DNA from: G020353115 sp964389685
Lineage (GTDB): Bacteria; Bacteroidota; Bacteroidia; Bacteroidales; VadinHA17
Reading direction: 5' to 3'
Length of the DNA: 15,907 bases
NCBI GenBank assembly: GCA_964389685.1
Contig: CAYMFM010000085.1
Location: 1 to 15,907 of the forward strand
Shown here piece by piece: positions 6,723 through 13,736 of this stretch. The position numbers and the translations under genes are program-made. How positions within the stretch are numbered: the stretch's first letter is position 1; each line of letters starts with the position of its first letter. The notes under the pieces are model-generated. The model was given only the letters and a program-made list of their open reading frames with translations, was not told the DNA's origin and ran no database searches.

Positions 6723-6780
6723 TAGAATCGGGAATTCTACCAACCCCGGGTTGTGCCTGCTTACGCAGTCTTACCCGGGG
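6723..6780 (+). repeat. Right copy of the 55-bp sequence with CCCGGG hairpin
   Basis: The repeat of 6568-6622 occupies 6723-6777. With the next three bases it completes a strong hairpin: CCCCGGGT (6744-6751) with ACCCGGGG (6773-6780), and an inner CTGC (6757-6760) with GCAG (6765-6768) around TTAC. A related ACCCGG motif recurs near 15608 and 15648, suggesting a dispersed intergenic repeat family. Confidence 0.65.
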
Positions 6781-6793
6781 CTATTAATTATTC

Positions 6794-6839
6794 AACTCCT
6801 CCGGAGTTATTACTAATCAATTAAACGAATAACGTTTAA
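6794..6839 (-). terminator. Two hairpins downstream of the hdr operon
   Basis: TTAAACG (6821-6827) and CGTTTAA (6833-6839) form a 7-bp stem 15 nt after the stop of the last hdr gene. AACTCC (6794-6799) and GGAGTT (6803-6808) form a second, GC-richer stem further on. Either could end the minus-strand operon transcript. Neither is followed by a clear T-run, so termination is inferred from position. Confidence 0.4.
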
Positions 6840-6854
6840 CAAATAACCATTTTT

Positions 6855-8684
6855 TCAGTTCTGCATCAACGCTTCTTTTGCAGCCAGTTCTCTTGCAGGA
6901 ATTGTCACAGACAGGGATTCTGCATACAGTTCGGCAACGTCCCTGACCGGAATGATATTGGGTGTTGCAAAGGTTACTTTGCACAATGGGCAGGCAGTGG
7001 CAAGCAGCCGGGTATCCGGGTAAATGAGTTGCTGTATGGCATCCTCAGCAATGCTCCGCTTCTCTTCAAAATCCATTTCAAGATCAGCGATGCTGCCTCC
7101 GCAACAGAGCCCCTGGTTCTGTTTGTACGCTTTGTTCTGAAGTTGCACTATGTTGCGCAATACCCGTCGCGGTTCGCTGTAAATGCCAAGGTACCTTCCC
7201 AATTCACAGGGATCATGATAAACTGTCTTGATGTCTGACTGTCCCGGAGGCAGCAATCCCTGGCTGATCATCGATTCAAGGTACTGGGTATGATGGATTA
7301 CCGGAACAGGGAAAAAATAGTGATTCCTGAAGGTGGTCAGGCAGATGGGGCAGGAGGTTATGATCAAATCCGGCTTGCAGGAGAGTATTCTTTCCCGCGT
7401 ATATTTCATGATCTCAAAGTATGCCCTTTTCTGTCCCGAAAGGAACAGCGGTCTGCCGCAGCAGATGGACTCGGTTTCGTCGATCATCACATAATCCTCA
7501 TCGTAAAAATCAAAGATCTTTTTCATTGAAGCCGTAACGCCGGGTACCAGTTGTGTCATGCAACCACCAAAGAATGCTATCCTTGCATGCGGGACCTTTT
7601 TCCCTTGTTGATCAAGGTATGAATAATCGAACGCAAGGTCGTCGTTCATTCTGATCCGTTCATTCATCCTGATAGAGAGTGTATCAACCTGGACCGGGCA
7701 ATCCGCTGAGCATCGTCCGCACATCAGGCAGTTCATCATTCGGTTTTCAGATACACCGGACGGCTCGCGCAGTTTCCTGATGAAGTAATACGATTGTCCG
7801 TTGCATGAATCCAGGTTTGTCATCTGGCAGCTATCCAGGCAGATACCGCATGAAGAGCAGGCATGGATGTTGAACCCGGTGCATCCTTTGTCCTGATAGG
7901 CCTGTATATGTGCATTTTTCAGCAGGATATGAGGCACCTCGGTTAATATGTGCATATACCTTGACCAGGGCAGGACAACAAAGAATCCACCCAGTGAAAT
8001 GGAATAGCCAATCCAGGCTATATCAGAAAGATAATTCAGGTTGTCCGGCAGGGTGAGCAGATTCCCGAAAGATCCGGTCATAAAACCTCCACCTCCATAA
8101 AATGCATGGTTCAACGTTTCAGCAATAAACCTCATCGGAAAAATATACCAGAGAAACAGCATTGCAATGCGATCGTGTGGGTTATGAAGGGGCCTTCGTT
8201 TCAAACCGAATGATCGCGAATTTATTCTTTTATAGAATGCCAGGAACAATCCGGACAGGATAAATAGTAGGATCAGGTCCATCAGGTGGTTAAACCCCTG
8301 CAGATGCCATCCCGTTGCTTCCTGACCCCTGGAGAAATAATCAAAAAACACCGATTTCCAGGGTGAACTGAGGATGTGGCCCGTGTTGAAGACTGATTCG
8401 ACGTGTCCAACCACGATGAGCAGGAACCAACCGAAGGCAAGGCTCATGTGCATGTACCATAAACGCCGTTTCTGATGATATATCCTCAGGTGCAACAAAC
8501 ACTCCCTGAAAATTTCCGTGATGGATGACAGGATCTCCTTCCGGGATAAGGATTTCCAGAGCCTTAACTTGTTTCGTGGGTTGAGTGCCCTGAACCATTG
8601 ATAATACTTCACTGAAAGGACGCCCAAAAGAACGAAAAGTCCTAGTGTGAACGGAAGAATTAGGATTACATTAAACCATGTCAT
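6855..8684 (-). CDS. HdrDE-like fusion: cytochrome b membrane domain plus Fe-S/CCG reductase
   Basis: A 609-aa fusion protein. Residues 1-250 carry about five hydrophobic segments (near 5-25, 80-100, 133-152, 174-190, 225-245) with histidines such as H79, H94, H127 and H133 that could bind haem, like NarI/DsrM/HdrE-type quinone-reactive subunits. Next come two 4Fe-4S motifs, C276-C279-C282-C286 and C319-C322-C325-C329-P. Then two complete CCG domains follow: C375, C408-C409-G, C445-x2-C448, and C493, C527-C528-G, C565-x2-C568. This matches HdrD, which holds non-cubane 4Fe-4S clusters and performs thiol/disulfide chemistry. The protein probably moves electrons between (mena)quinone and a disulfide or the soluble Hdr subunits. 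It is the last gene of the operon and overlaps the preceding hdrC by 14 nt. The substrate is unknown, and DsrMK-like or GlpC-like activity cannot be excluded. Confidence 0.85.
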   Translation of the reverse strand: MTWFNVILILPFTLGLFVLLGVLSVKYYQWFRALNPRNKLRLWKSLSRKEILSSITEIFRECLLHLRIYHQKRRLWYMHMSLAFGWFLLIVVGHVESVFNTGHILSSPWKSVFFDYFSRGQEATGWHLQGFNHLMDLILLFILSGLFLAFYKRINSRSFGLKRRPLHNPHDRIAMLFLWYIFPMRFIAETLNHAFYGGGGFMTGSFGNLLTLPDNLNYLSDIAWIGYSISLGGFFVVLPWSRYMHILTEVPHILLKNAHIQAYQDKGCTGFNIHACSSCGICLDSCQMTNLDSCNGQSYYFIRKLREPSGVSENRMMNCLMCGRCSADCPVQVDTLSIRMNERIRMNDDLAFDYSYLDQQGKKVPHARIAFFGGCMTQLVPGVTASMKKIFDFYDEDYVMIDETESICCGRPLFLSGQKRAYFEIMKYTRERILSCKPDLIITSCPICLTTFRNHYFFPVPVIHHTQYLESMISQGLLPPGQSDIKTVYHDPCELGRYLGIYSEPRRVLRNIVQLQNKAYKQNQGLCCGGSIADLEMDFEEKRSIAEDAIQQLIYPDTRLLATACPLCKVTFATPNIIPVRDVAELYAESLSVTIPARELAAKEALMQN

Positions 8685-9012
8685 CGCCCTGTTTTTTAAA
8701 CTGTTTTCTCATTTCCAGGATGGCTCTCCGGGTATTGATACCGCGGGGACATACCAGTAAACATTTCCCGCAGAACTGGCAATAGTCCAGTGCTTGTTGC
8801 AGCTGCTCATACGAACCATTCTTTAGAAGCATGATCAGTTTTCTGAAGCCGGCACCGGATTGAAAGGAAGATACACAGGTCGCTGAACAGCTTCCACAAG
8901 ACATGCATCCAGCGATTGAGGGCACCTCTTCCAGTACTGCCTCGTATGCCGGGGACAGCCTGTCATGGTCGATCATCAGATCATCCTGAATGCCGAATCC
9001 AAAGTCTGGCAT
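8671..9012 (-). CDS. HdrC-like 4Fe-4S protein (second, short copy)
   Basis: A 113-aa protein with two 4Fe-4S motifs: C36-x2-C39-x2-C42-x3-C46 (followed by V, not the usual P) and C78-x2-C81-x2-C84-x3-C88-P. This is the HdrC fold that passes electrons from the HdrA flavin to HdrB-type active sites. It overlaps the end of hdrA by 32 nt and the start of the HdrDE-like gene by 14 nt, so translation of the three is probably coupled. It likely serves as the wire between the flavoprotein and the membrane fusion protein, while the longer HdrC at 11115-11825 pairs with HdrB. That division is inferred from gene order alone. Confidence 0.85.
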   Translation of the reverse strand: MPDFGFGIQDDLMIDHDRLSPAYEAVLEEVPSIAGCMSCGSCSATCVSSFQSGAGFRKLIMLLKNGSYEQLQQALDYCQFCGKCLLVCPRGINTRRAILEMRKQFKKQGDDMV

Positions 9013-10054
9013 GCTGGTCCTCCGTTTCGGTATATAGTTTCTCTTTCAGGTACAGGCTTATCCTGCAAGCGACCGCTGATGCTTCATCGGTCGATTGTAT
9101 TATGCTTTTAGGGCCTGTGCAGGCACCTGCAAAAAACAAACCGTCATCCGATGATTGATCTGCCTGGTCAATTTTGCCCTTACCAAAGAATCCATCGGAT
9201 CCAACCCGTTCATCAATCTCTGGTAATAAATGCAAAATGGAAGGATCGGGGTGCATTCCAACCAGCAGGACAACCATATCAACGGTTATTTTAGCAGGTC
9301 TTCCTGCCAGGGTATCCTCGTACCTCAAAATAACAGACTGATCCGTGTTTTCATTCGTTTCGGACAGCCTTCCGCGGATATACTGTACTTTGTATTTCAC
9401 CTGCGAAGTTTTGTAGCAATCTTCGAAAAAGCGTCCACCCAGCCGAAGGTCCATGTAAAAGCAACAGATATTCACGTGCGGGATCATTTTTTTCAATTCT
9501 ATGGCTTGTTTAATCCCAGTGATGCAGCAGTTAGCCGAACAAAATTCACTGCCAACCTTAATATCCCTGGATCCCACACAGTGTATGAAAGCAATTTTTC
9601 CAGGAACCTCACCTGACGCATTAACGACACGATGCTGCCTGAACATCTGTTCGAGGTCGACAGAGGTAATCACATTTTCATATATTCCATATCCATACTC
9701 TTCCTTCCGGCATGCATCAAAGGGTTTGAATCCGGTAGCAATCAGCAATGCAGGAGCACAATATTCATCTTCATTCCGGTCTTTCACGCAATATCCATCG
9801 GCTGTTCTGGAGATGCTTTTGATGGTTACCGGGGAGTGGATCGGTGCGGCTGTGCCTGCAAGCATCTGTTCACGGATAGCCTGTGCCGACTCATGATGAG
9901 GGAACAGTTCGTGCCAGATGTTCAGCTTCCCTCCGGGGATTTTCTCCTTCTCAAGTATACAAACGGTATAGCCCTGTTTATCCAGAATGCTGGCAGCTTT
10001 TAAACCGGCAGGACCGGCTCCCACAATGACGCAGTCGTAACAGATCTTTTTCAT
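8981..10054 (-). CDS. HdrA-like FAD oxidoreductase (minimal form)
   Basis: About 357 aa. The N-terminal Rossmann motif VIVGAGPAG binds FAD; ALLIATGF (about residues 102-109) and the C-terminal GLFFAGACTGPKSIIQST complete the HdrA-type flavin fold. CVGSRD with C-x3-CC (FCSANCC, about 162-168) matches the conserved HdrA cysteine cluster motif. Full-size HdrA proteins are much longer and add an N-terminal cluster domain and C-terminal ferredoxin domains; none is present here, so this is a stripped-down core. The stop codon of hdrB is followed directly by GTG (10057) and ATG (10054). AAAGG upstream fits either, and ATG was chosen. It would connect the HdrB/HdrC side to the second HdrC. With no bifurcation partner nearby, flavin-based bifurcation is not supported by the sequence. 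Confidence 0.88.
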   Translation of the reverse strand: MKKICYDCVIVGAGPAGLKAASILDKQGYTVCILEKEKIPGGKLNIWHELFPHHESAQAIREQMLAGTAAPIHSPVTIKSISRTADGYCVKDRNEDEYCAPALLIATGFKPFDACRKEEYGYGIYENVITSVDLEQMFRQHRVVNASGEVPGKIAFIHCVGSRDIKVGSEFCSANCCITGIKQAIELKKMIPHVNICCFYMDLRLGGRFFEDCYKTSQVKYKVQYIRGRLSETNENTDQSVILRYEDTLAGRPAKITVDMVVLLVGMHPDPSILHLLPEIDERVGSDGFFGKGKIDQADQSSDDGLFFAGACTGPKSIIQSTDEASAVACRISLYLKEKLYTETEDQHARLWIRHSG

Positions 10055-10057
10055 CAC

Positions 10058-11134
10058 TCAATAAGCCTTTAACAGTTCGGGGATTTTTGGTTTTTTAAGT
10101 TGTTCACCGGAAAACCCTTTGTATTTCGCGTTCGGATCATATTGAACACCCATTTTTATCAGCAACGGTTCAATCGCCGTCTGGTGCATCTGCAGTCCTA
10201 TCTCCCACGGATCATATCCCAGGCAGAGTGCAGCCAGCTCTTCTGCAGAGAGCACCGGAATCCCATTCCCCTCCTCGCCAAAAGTTTCGCCTTTCAATTC
10301 ACTGATTACATACTGCCAGCGATCGAAGAAATAATTACAGCCCGGGCAGTTAGCTACAATCAGATCCGGTTTGTAGGGTTCCATTGCCTTGAATTTTTTA
10401 TAGCCAGTCGAAAGGGAGTACCCCCTGCTGGACTTCAGGAAGTATTGCCTGAAGCCAAATCCGCAGCACATTCTTCGTTCCGGATAGTCAATGGATCCAC
10501 CTCCAAAGGCTTTTACCGTCCCGGACAGGACACTGGGGTATTCAGCCCCGCCGACTCCCTTTTCAGGGAAGATCTTGGCATAGTGACAACCGATGTGGTC
10601 AATTACCCGGAGTGGCTCACCGGTCTCCTTGCTGACCAGCTTGTAACGAATTTTATCGGCAAGCAGATCCCTGTATTTGTAAATGATATCACTGGCATGA
10701 ACAAGGTTTTTTGGTTTGTTGAATGTTCTTCCTGTGGCTTTAAAGAGATATTCTCTAACCTGCTCTTCAATTTCCGGATGTTTATCCCATATTTCCAGTA
10801 CTTCGTTATAGAGTCCGAATGAAGTGACACATGAAACAAGGAAATTGCTGTACCCTGCCTCTGTCATGAGAGCGAACTGCCTGGCATTAACCGTCATCGC
10901 CGTTTCCAGTTTTACCAGATCGACATGATAGCCAATGCCCGTACAGGTCGTATGTTCGGAATCCACGCAGAGGTCAATACCCAGATCTTTTTTCAACAGG
11001 GTAATGAGAATTTGTTCAGCCCCCGGGAAAAAATTCTGCCGGACACAACTCCTCACATAATAGTAATGATCATCGGCTATCTCCTTCTGGTATTCTCGCC
11101 AAAGAAAGGGTGTATTATTGGCTTTTGTCGTCAT
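10058..11134 (-). CDS. HdrB-like CCG-domain protein
   Basis: A 358-aa homologue of heterodisulfide reductase subunit B, the catalytic subunit that uses non-cubane 4Fe-4S clusters. The C-terminal CCG domain is intact: C183, C223-C224-G, C263-x2-C266. The N-terminal CCG domain is degenerate: C30 is present, but the CC pair reads T-C64-T-G and the final C-x2-C reads C102-V-T-S. One of the two clusters may therefore be lost or altered. The open frame continues upstream to 11278, but that part lies inside hdrC and is not protein-like. The ATG at 11134 gives a 20-nt overlap with the hdrC stop, consistent with translational coupling. hdrA follows at once. The natural disulfide or other substrate is unknown. 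Confidence 0.87.
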   Translation of the reverse strand: MTTKANNTPFLWREYQKEIADDHYYYVRSCVRQNFFPGAEQILITLLKKDLGIDLCVDSEHTTCTGIGYHVDLVKLETAMTVNARQFALMTEAGYSNFLVSCVTSFGLYNEVLEIWDKHPEIEEQVREYLFKATGRTFNKPKNLVHASDIIYKYRDLLADKIRYKLVSKETGEPLRVIDHIGCHYAKIFPEKGVGGAEYPSVLSGTVKAFGGGSIDYPERRMCCGFGFRQYFLKSSRGYSLSTGYKKFKAMEPYKPDLIVANCPGCNYFFDRWQYVISELKGETFGEEGNGIPVLSAEELAALCLGYDPWEIGLQMHQTAIEPLLIKMGVQYDPNAKYKGFSGEQLKKPKIPELLKAY

Positions 11135-11825
11135 AATCGGGATTCTCGTAGTTATTCCGGAAATAATCATTCCAGATGGATTCATCAATGTCGATACCGG
11201 TTTTTTCTGCCTGCTCTGCCGCATCCTCTTCAAACTGATTGAACCGCTGTGTAGTCCCTGTAACAGCGAATATTTCATTCAACTCATGCATGGTTTCGTC
11301 GGAGAGTTTACGCAATACTCCCGATCCCCTGCGGTTGTATGAATTACCGAACTGGTTATACACCTCTTCGCTGTTTTTTTTAACCCAGTCCCATATGGGT
11401 CCCAGCTCCGGGAAGAGATTGGTATCCACACCGTCGGCATGGACACAATAGCCTTTAGCAAGAATCGTTTCTCCGATCAGCTTTTTCAAAGCATACATCT
11501 GTCGTCCTCTCGGGGAATGCATGTAGTACCCCGTTTCAATGGATAAATTCCGGAGAGCCAGGATCAGAAGACCGGGGGCATTATCACGGGGACACCTGGT
11601 TTTGCAGGACATGCACTGACCACAATACCATATTGTATCTCCTTTCAGCAGTTTTTCAAGGATTGTTTCATCATCTACCTGAAGCTGGTCTGCTATTTCG
11701 CGGGGATCGTAATCATAAATGGAAGCGGCAGGACAGATAGCCGTACAGGTTCCGCAATTGATACAGGAAGTCAACCCATGCTGAAACCTGACATCTTTTT
11801 TCAGGCGATCGAAAAGTTTTTCCAC
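11115..11825 (-). CDS. HdrC-like 4Fe-4S protein (first gene of hdr operon)
   Basis: A 236-aa protein whose N-terminal third holds two ferredoxin motifs, C21-x2-C24-x2-C27-x3-C31-P and C68-x2-C71-x2-C74-x3-C78-P, as in HdrC. The remaining ~150 residues form a charged, cysteine-poor extension ending in an acidic tail (DYDDKSQ), longer than in methanogen HdrC. The start codon is GTG at 11825; in-frame sequence upstream reaches TGA within five codons and contains no ATG, so GTG is the only reasonable start. No strong Shine-Dalgarno is visible. It heads the cluster hdrC-hdrB-hdrA-hdrC-hdrDE, whose members overlap or abut, so one transcript is likely. The two-component genes lie 136 nt upstream on the same strand. 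Confidence 0.88.
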   Translation of the reverse strand: MEKLFDRLKKDVRFQHGLTSCINCGTCTAICPAASIYDYDPREIADQLQVDDETILEKLLKGDTIWYCGQCMSCKTRCPRDNAPGLLILALRNLSIETGYYMHSPRGRQMYALKKLIGETILAKGYCVHADGVDTNLFPELGPIWDWVKKNSEEVYNQFGNSYNRRGSGVLRKLSDETMHELNEIFAVTGTTQRFNQFEEDAAEQAEKTGIDIDESIWNDYFRNNYENPDYDDKSQ

Positions 11826-11881
11826 TAAAGGTAATTTTCAGCTAATGTAAGCAGGGAATTGAACCTGTAAAAGCCGTCAAA

Positions 11882-11918
11882 TACCCGAAATGAGGGTACC
11901 AATTACGATCGGTATTGG
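11882..11918 (-). promoter_or_regulatory. Palindromes upstream of hdr operon (candidate operator)
   Basis: In the 136-nt gap between the response regulator and hdrC, CCAATTACGATCGGTATTGG (11899-11918) is symmetric at 16 of 20 positions, with a CGATCG centre. Next to it TACCC (11882-11886) and GGGTA (11894-11898) form a small hairpin. The 20-bp palindrome is a plausible binding site for a dimeric regulator such as the adjacent LuxR-type protein, but no binding data are implied. Confidence 0.35.
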
Positions 11919-11961
11919 AAGGTAGTGAAAGTGGGTATTAATACGTAGTTTCCCCGGTATC

Positions 11962-12606
11962 TTATAATGCAATTAACTTATTTTCAACCGCATACATTAC
12001 AAGACTGGCTGTGTTGTGGGTAGCTGTTTTATCCAGAATATTTGACCGGTGTTTTTCAACGGTCCGTTTGCTTATGTTCAGTTCTGAAGCGATCTCCGTA
12101 TTGGAAAACCCTTTGCAGATCAATTCGAGGATCTCGTTTTCTCTGGAAGATAATTGAATGGGCGGACCCGCTTCTTTCCGTTCCTCCTGAATGTTTTTTA
12201 CCACATTGTAGAGGATCTCCTGGCTGAAATAGGTACCGCCATTATAGACTGTTTTAATCGCATTGATTACTTCATCGATGCCGGAGTTCTTCAGTAAAAA
12301 TCCTTTAGCTCCGGCTTCGATCATTTTCAGGTAATAACTTTCCTCCCCGAACATGGTCAGTGTGATGACTTTCAGGTCCGGGTAACTGGTACAGGCTGCC
12401 TCCGTTGCCTGAAAACCATCCATCACAGGCATCTCAATATCCATCAACACAACGTCGGGTTGTTCCTCTGTAATGGATTCAAGGAATTGCTGCCCATTCT
12501 CTGCTTCCCCCGTGATGATAATATTTTTTTCATTCTCCATCAACAGGGAGAGGCCATTCCTGAAGAGCTGGTGGTCATCCACCAGAAAAACTTTTATCTT
12601 TTTCAT
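11962..12606 (-). CDS. NarL/LuxR-family response regulator
   Basis: A 214-aa DNA-binding response regulator. The receiver domain (about 1-120) has the acidic pair D10-D11, phospho-acceptor D56 (VVLMDIEMP), T84 and K106. The LuxR-type helix-turn-helix (about 152-214) shows LSSRENEILELICKGFSNTE, then IASELNISKRTVEKHRSNIL. All residues for phosphorylation are present. Its start overlaps the kinase stop by 4 nt (ATGA), so the two are translationally coupled and form a cognate pair. It lies just upstream of the hdr genes on the same strand and could regulate them or be read through into them. The target genes are not shown by the sequence. Confidence 0.95.
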   Translation of the reverse strand: MKKIKVFLVDDHQLFRNGLSLLMENEKNIIITGEAENGQQFLESITEEQPDVVLMDIEMPVMDGFQATEAACTSYPDLKVITLTMFGEESYYLKMIEAGAKGFLLKNSGIDEVINAIKTVYNGGTYFSQEILYNVVKNIQEERKEAGPPIQLSSRENEILELICKGFSNTEIASELNISKRTVEKHRSNILDKTATHNTASLVMYAVENKLIAL

Positions 12607-13565
12607 TTCTTGATCTCTTTAGATTTAACGACAATAGTAGCTTCCATACCCATGCCCGGTTCGCTCTGCAGGGTAAAATCTCCGCGGATTGAATTGATCC
12701 TGGATTGAATATTGTAAAAGCCGGTGCCTTCCAGTTCATCACTTTCTGTCACTCCGGGGTCAAATCCTTTACCGTCATCCTTGTAGTTGATCAGAAGTAC
12801 TTCGGGTGTCCGCACCAGGTTCAGGTTAATATTCTTCGCCTCGGCATATTGAATGGTATTGTTTATCAATTCGCATATGCTTCTATAAAGAATCACTTCC
12901 GCCTCGGGAATAAATCGTTCACCCTTCAGGTTCGACTTGAAGTTAACCTGGATCTTGCCTGCATAATTGATTTTGGTAATGAATGAATTAAGCATGGTTT
13001 CAAGCCCGAAATTGGATAATATATGTGGACTGATGTTATCGGTTATCTCTTTGAGGCTGTCGATCGCCTCATCAATTAATTCCGATGTGTTTTTAATGAC
13101 CTTTTCATTTCTCTCCGGGTATTCAGCACGCTGAATAGCGGAAAAGGACATCTTGATGGTTGACAGAATGGGGCCCAACCCATCGTGCAGGTCTTTTGCA
13201 AAACGCTTGCGTTCCTTTTCCTCTGTTTGAATAATAGCACTCAGCACTTTTGCCTCCGATATCCTCCTGATCCGTTCGGATGCCGAGAGCGACCGGAATA
13301 TTTTTTTTACCAGAAGGATGCCTGCCGTCACCAGCACAGAAGTTGCAATCCCGAACCATGTACTCAACATGGCAAAATCCCTTGTATAGGATGGGTATGC
13401 ATAGGGGAGGATCTCGATGAACCGCCGCATGGCCATCAGAATGAGCGCCAGTGAAATCAGAATCCAGGATAAGTTGTACCGCGTAAATTTTGTCAGACTG
13501 ATCGCGAGAAAGGCAGCTACAAACTGGAGGATGAATGAAAGTATCAAACCGTATAATGTTGTCAT
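12603..13565 (-). CDS. Sensor histidine kinase (HisKA_3/NarX type)
   Basis: A 320-aa membrane kinase. Three hydrophobic segments occupy about 4-24, 31-48 and 68-90, with no sizeable periplasmic domain, so the signal is probably sensed in or near the membrane. A short coiled linker leads to the HisKA_3 dimerisation motif ERKRFAKDLHDGLGPILSTI, with phospho-acceptor H127. The HATPase region has the N box CELINNTIQY (N225/N226), G1 DDGKGF (253-258) and G2 GTGFYNI (about 270-276). This architecture pairs with NarL/LuxR regulators, which matches the downstream gene. No haem, PAS or Fe-S sensor motif is visible, so the stimulus is unknown. A role in controlling the hdr electron-transfer operon is inferred from position only. 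Confidence 0.94.
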   Translation of the reverse strand: MTTLYGLILSFILQFVAAFLAISLTKFTRYNLSWILISLALILMAMRRFIEILPYAYPSYTRDFAMLSTWFGIATSVLVTAGILLVKKIFRSLSASERIRRISEAKVLSAIIQTEEKERKRFAKDLHDGLGPILSTIKMSFSAIQRAEYPERNEKVIKNTSELIDEAIDSLKEITDNISPHILSNFGLETMLNSFITKINYAGKIQVNFKSNLKGERFIPEAEVILYRSICELINNTIQYAEAKNINLNLVRTPEVLLINYKDDGKGFDPGVTESDELEGTGFYNIQSRINSIRGDFTLQSEPGMGMEATIVVKSKEIKK

Positions 13566-13736
13566 CGTTTTATGATTTGATCCGTTTTGAAACTGATGAC
13601 TAAGTTAGGTAAAAAGCTGCTAAAAATGTGATAAACAGCTATCCGGAATGAAGAATCAGGGATGCTTTTCCGTTTAATAAATTTTTATACCTTAGCAAAA
13701 TCAGGAAAAATAAAGTGTTCACCATTTTATAAAACT
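13566..13736. promoter_or_regulatory. Divergent intergenic region, kinase / sucD
   Basis: This 171-bp AT-rich stretch lies between divergently transcribed genes and so should hold both promoters. TACCTTAG (13688-13695, plus strand) matches seven of eight positions of the Bacteroidota -7 box TAnnTTTG, 41 nt before the sucD ATG. An inverted repeat AGCTG (13615-13619) / CAGCT (13636-13640) lies in the middle. Neither is strong evidence. Confidence 0.3.

Noticed and set aside
6560..6816. ORFs crossing the N run
   Set aside because: The middle is unknown sequence, and both sides are the same hairpin-containing 55-mer; these are artefacts of the gap.
11135..11278. 48-residue N-terminal extension of HdrB
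   Set aside because: It lies wholly inside the coding part of hdrC in another frame and has a low-quality basic sequence. The ATG at 11134 gives a conventional short overlap.
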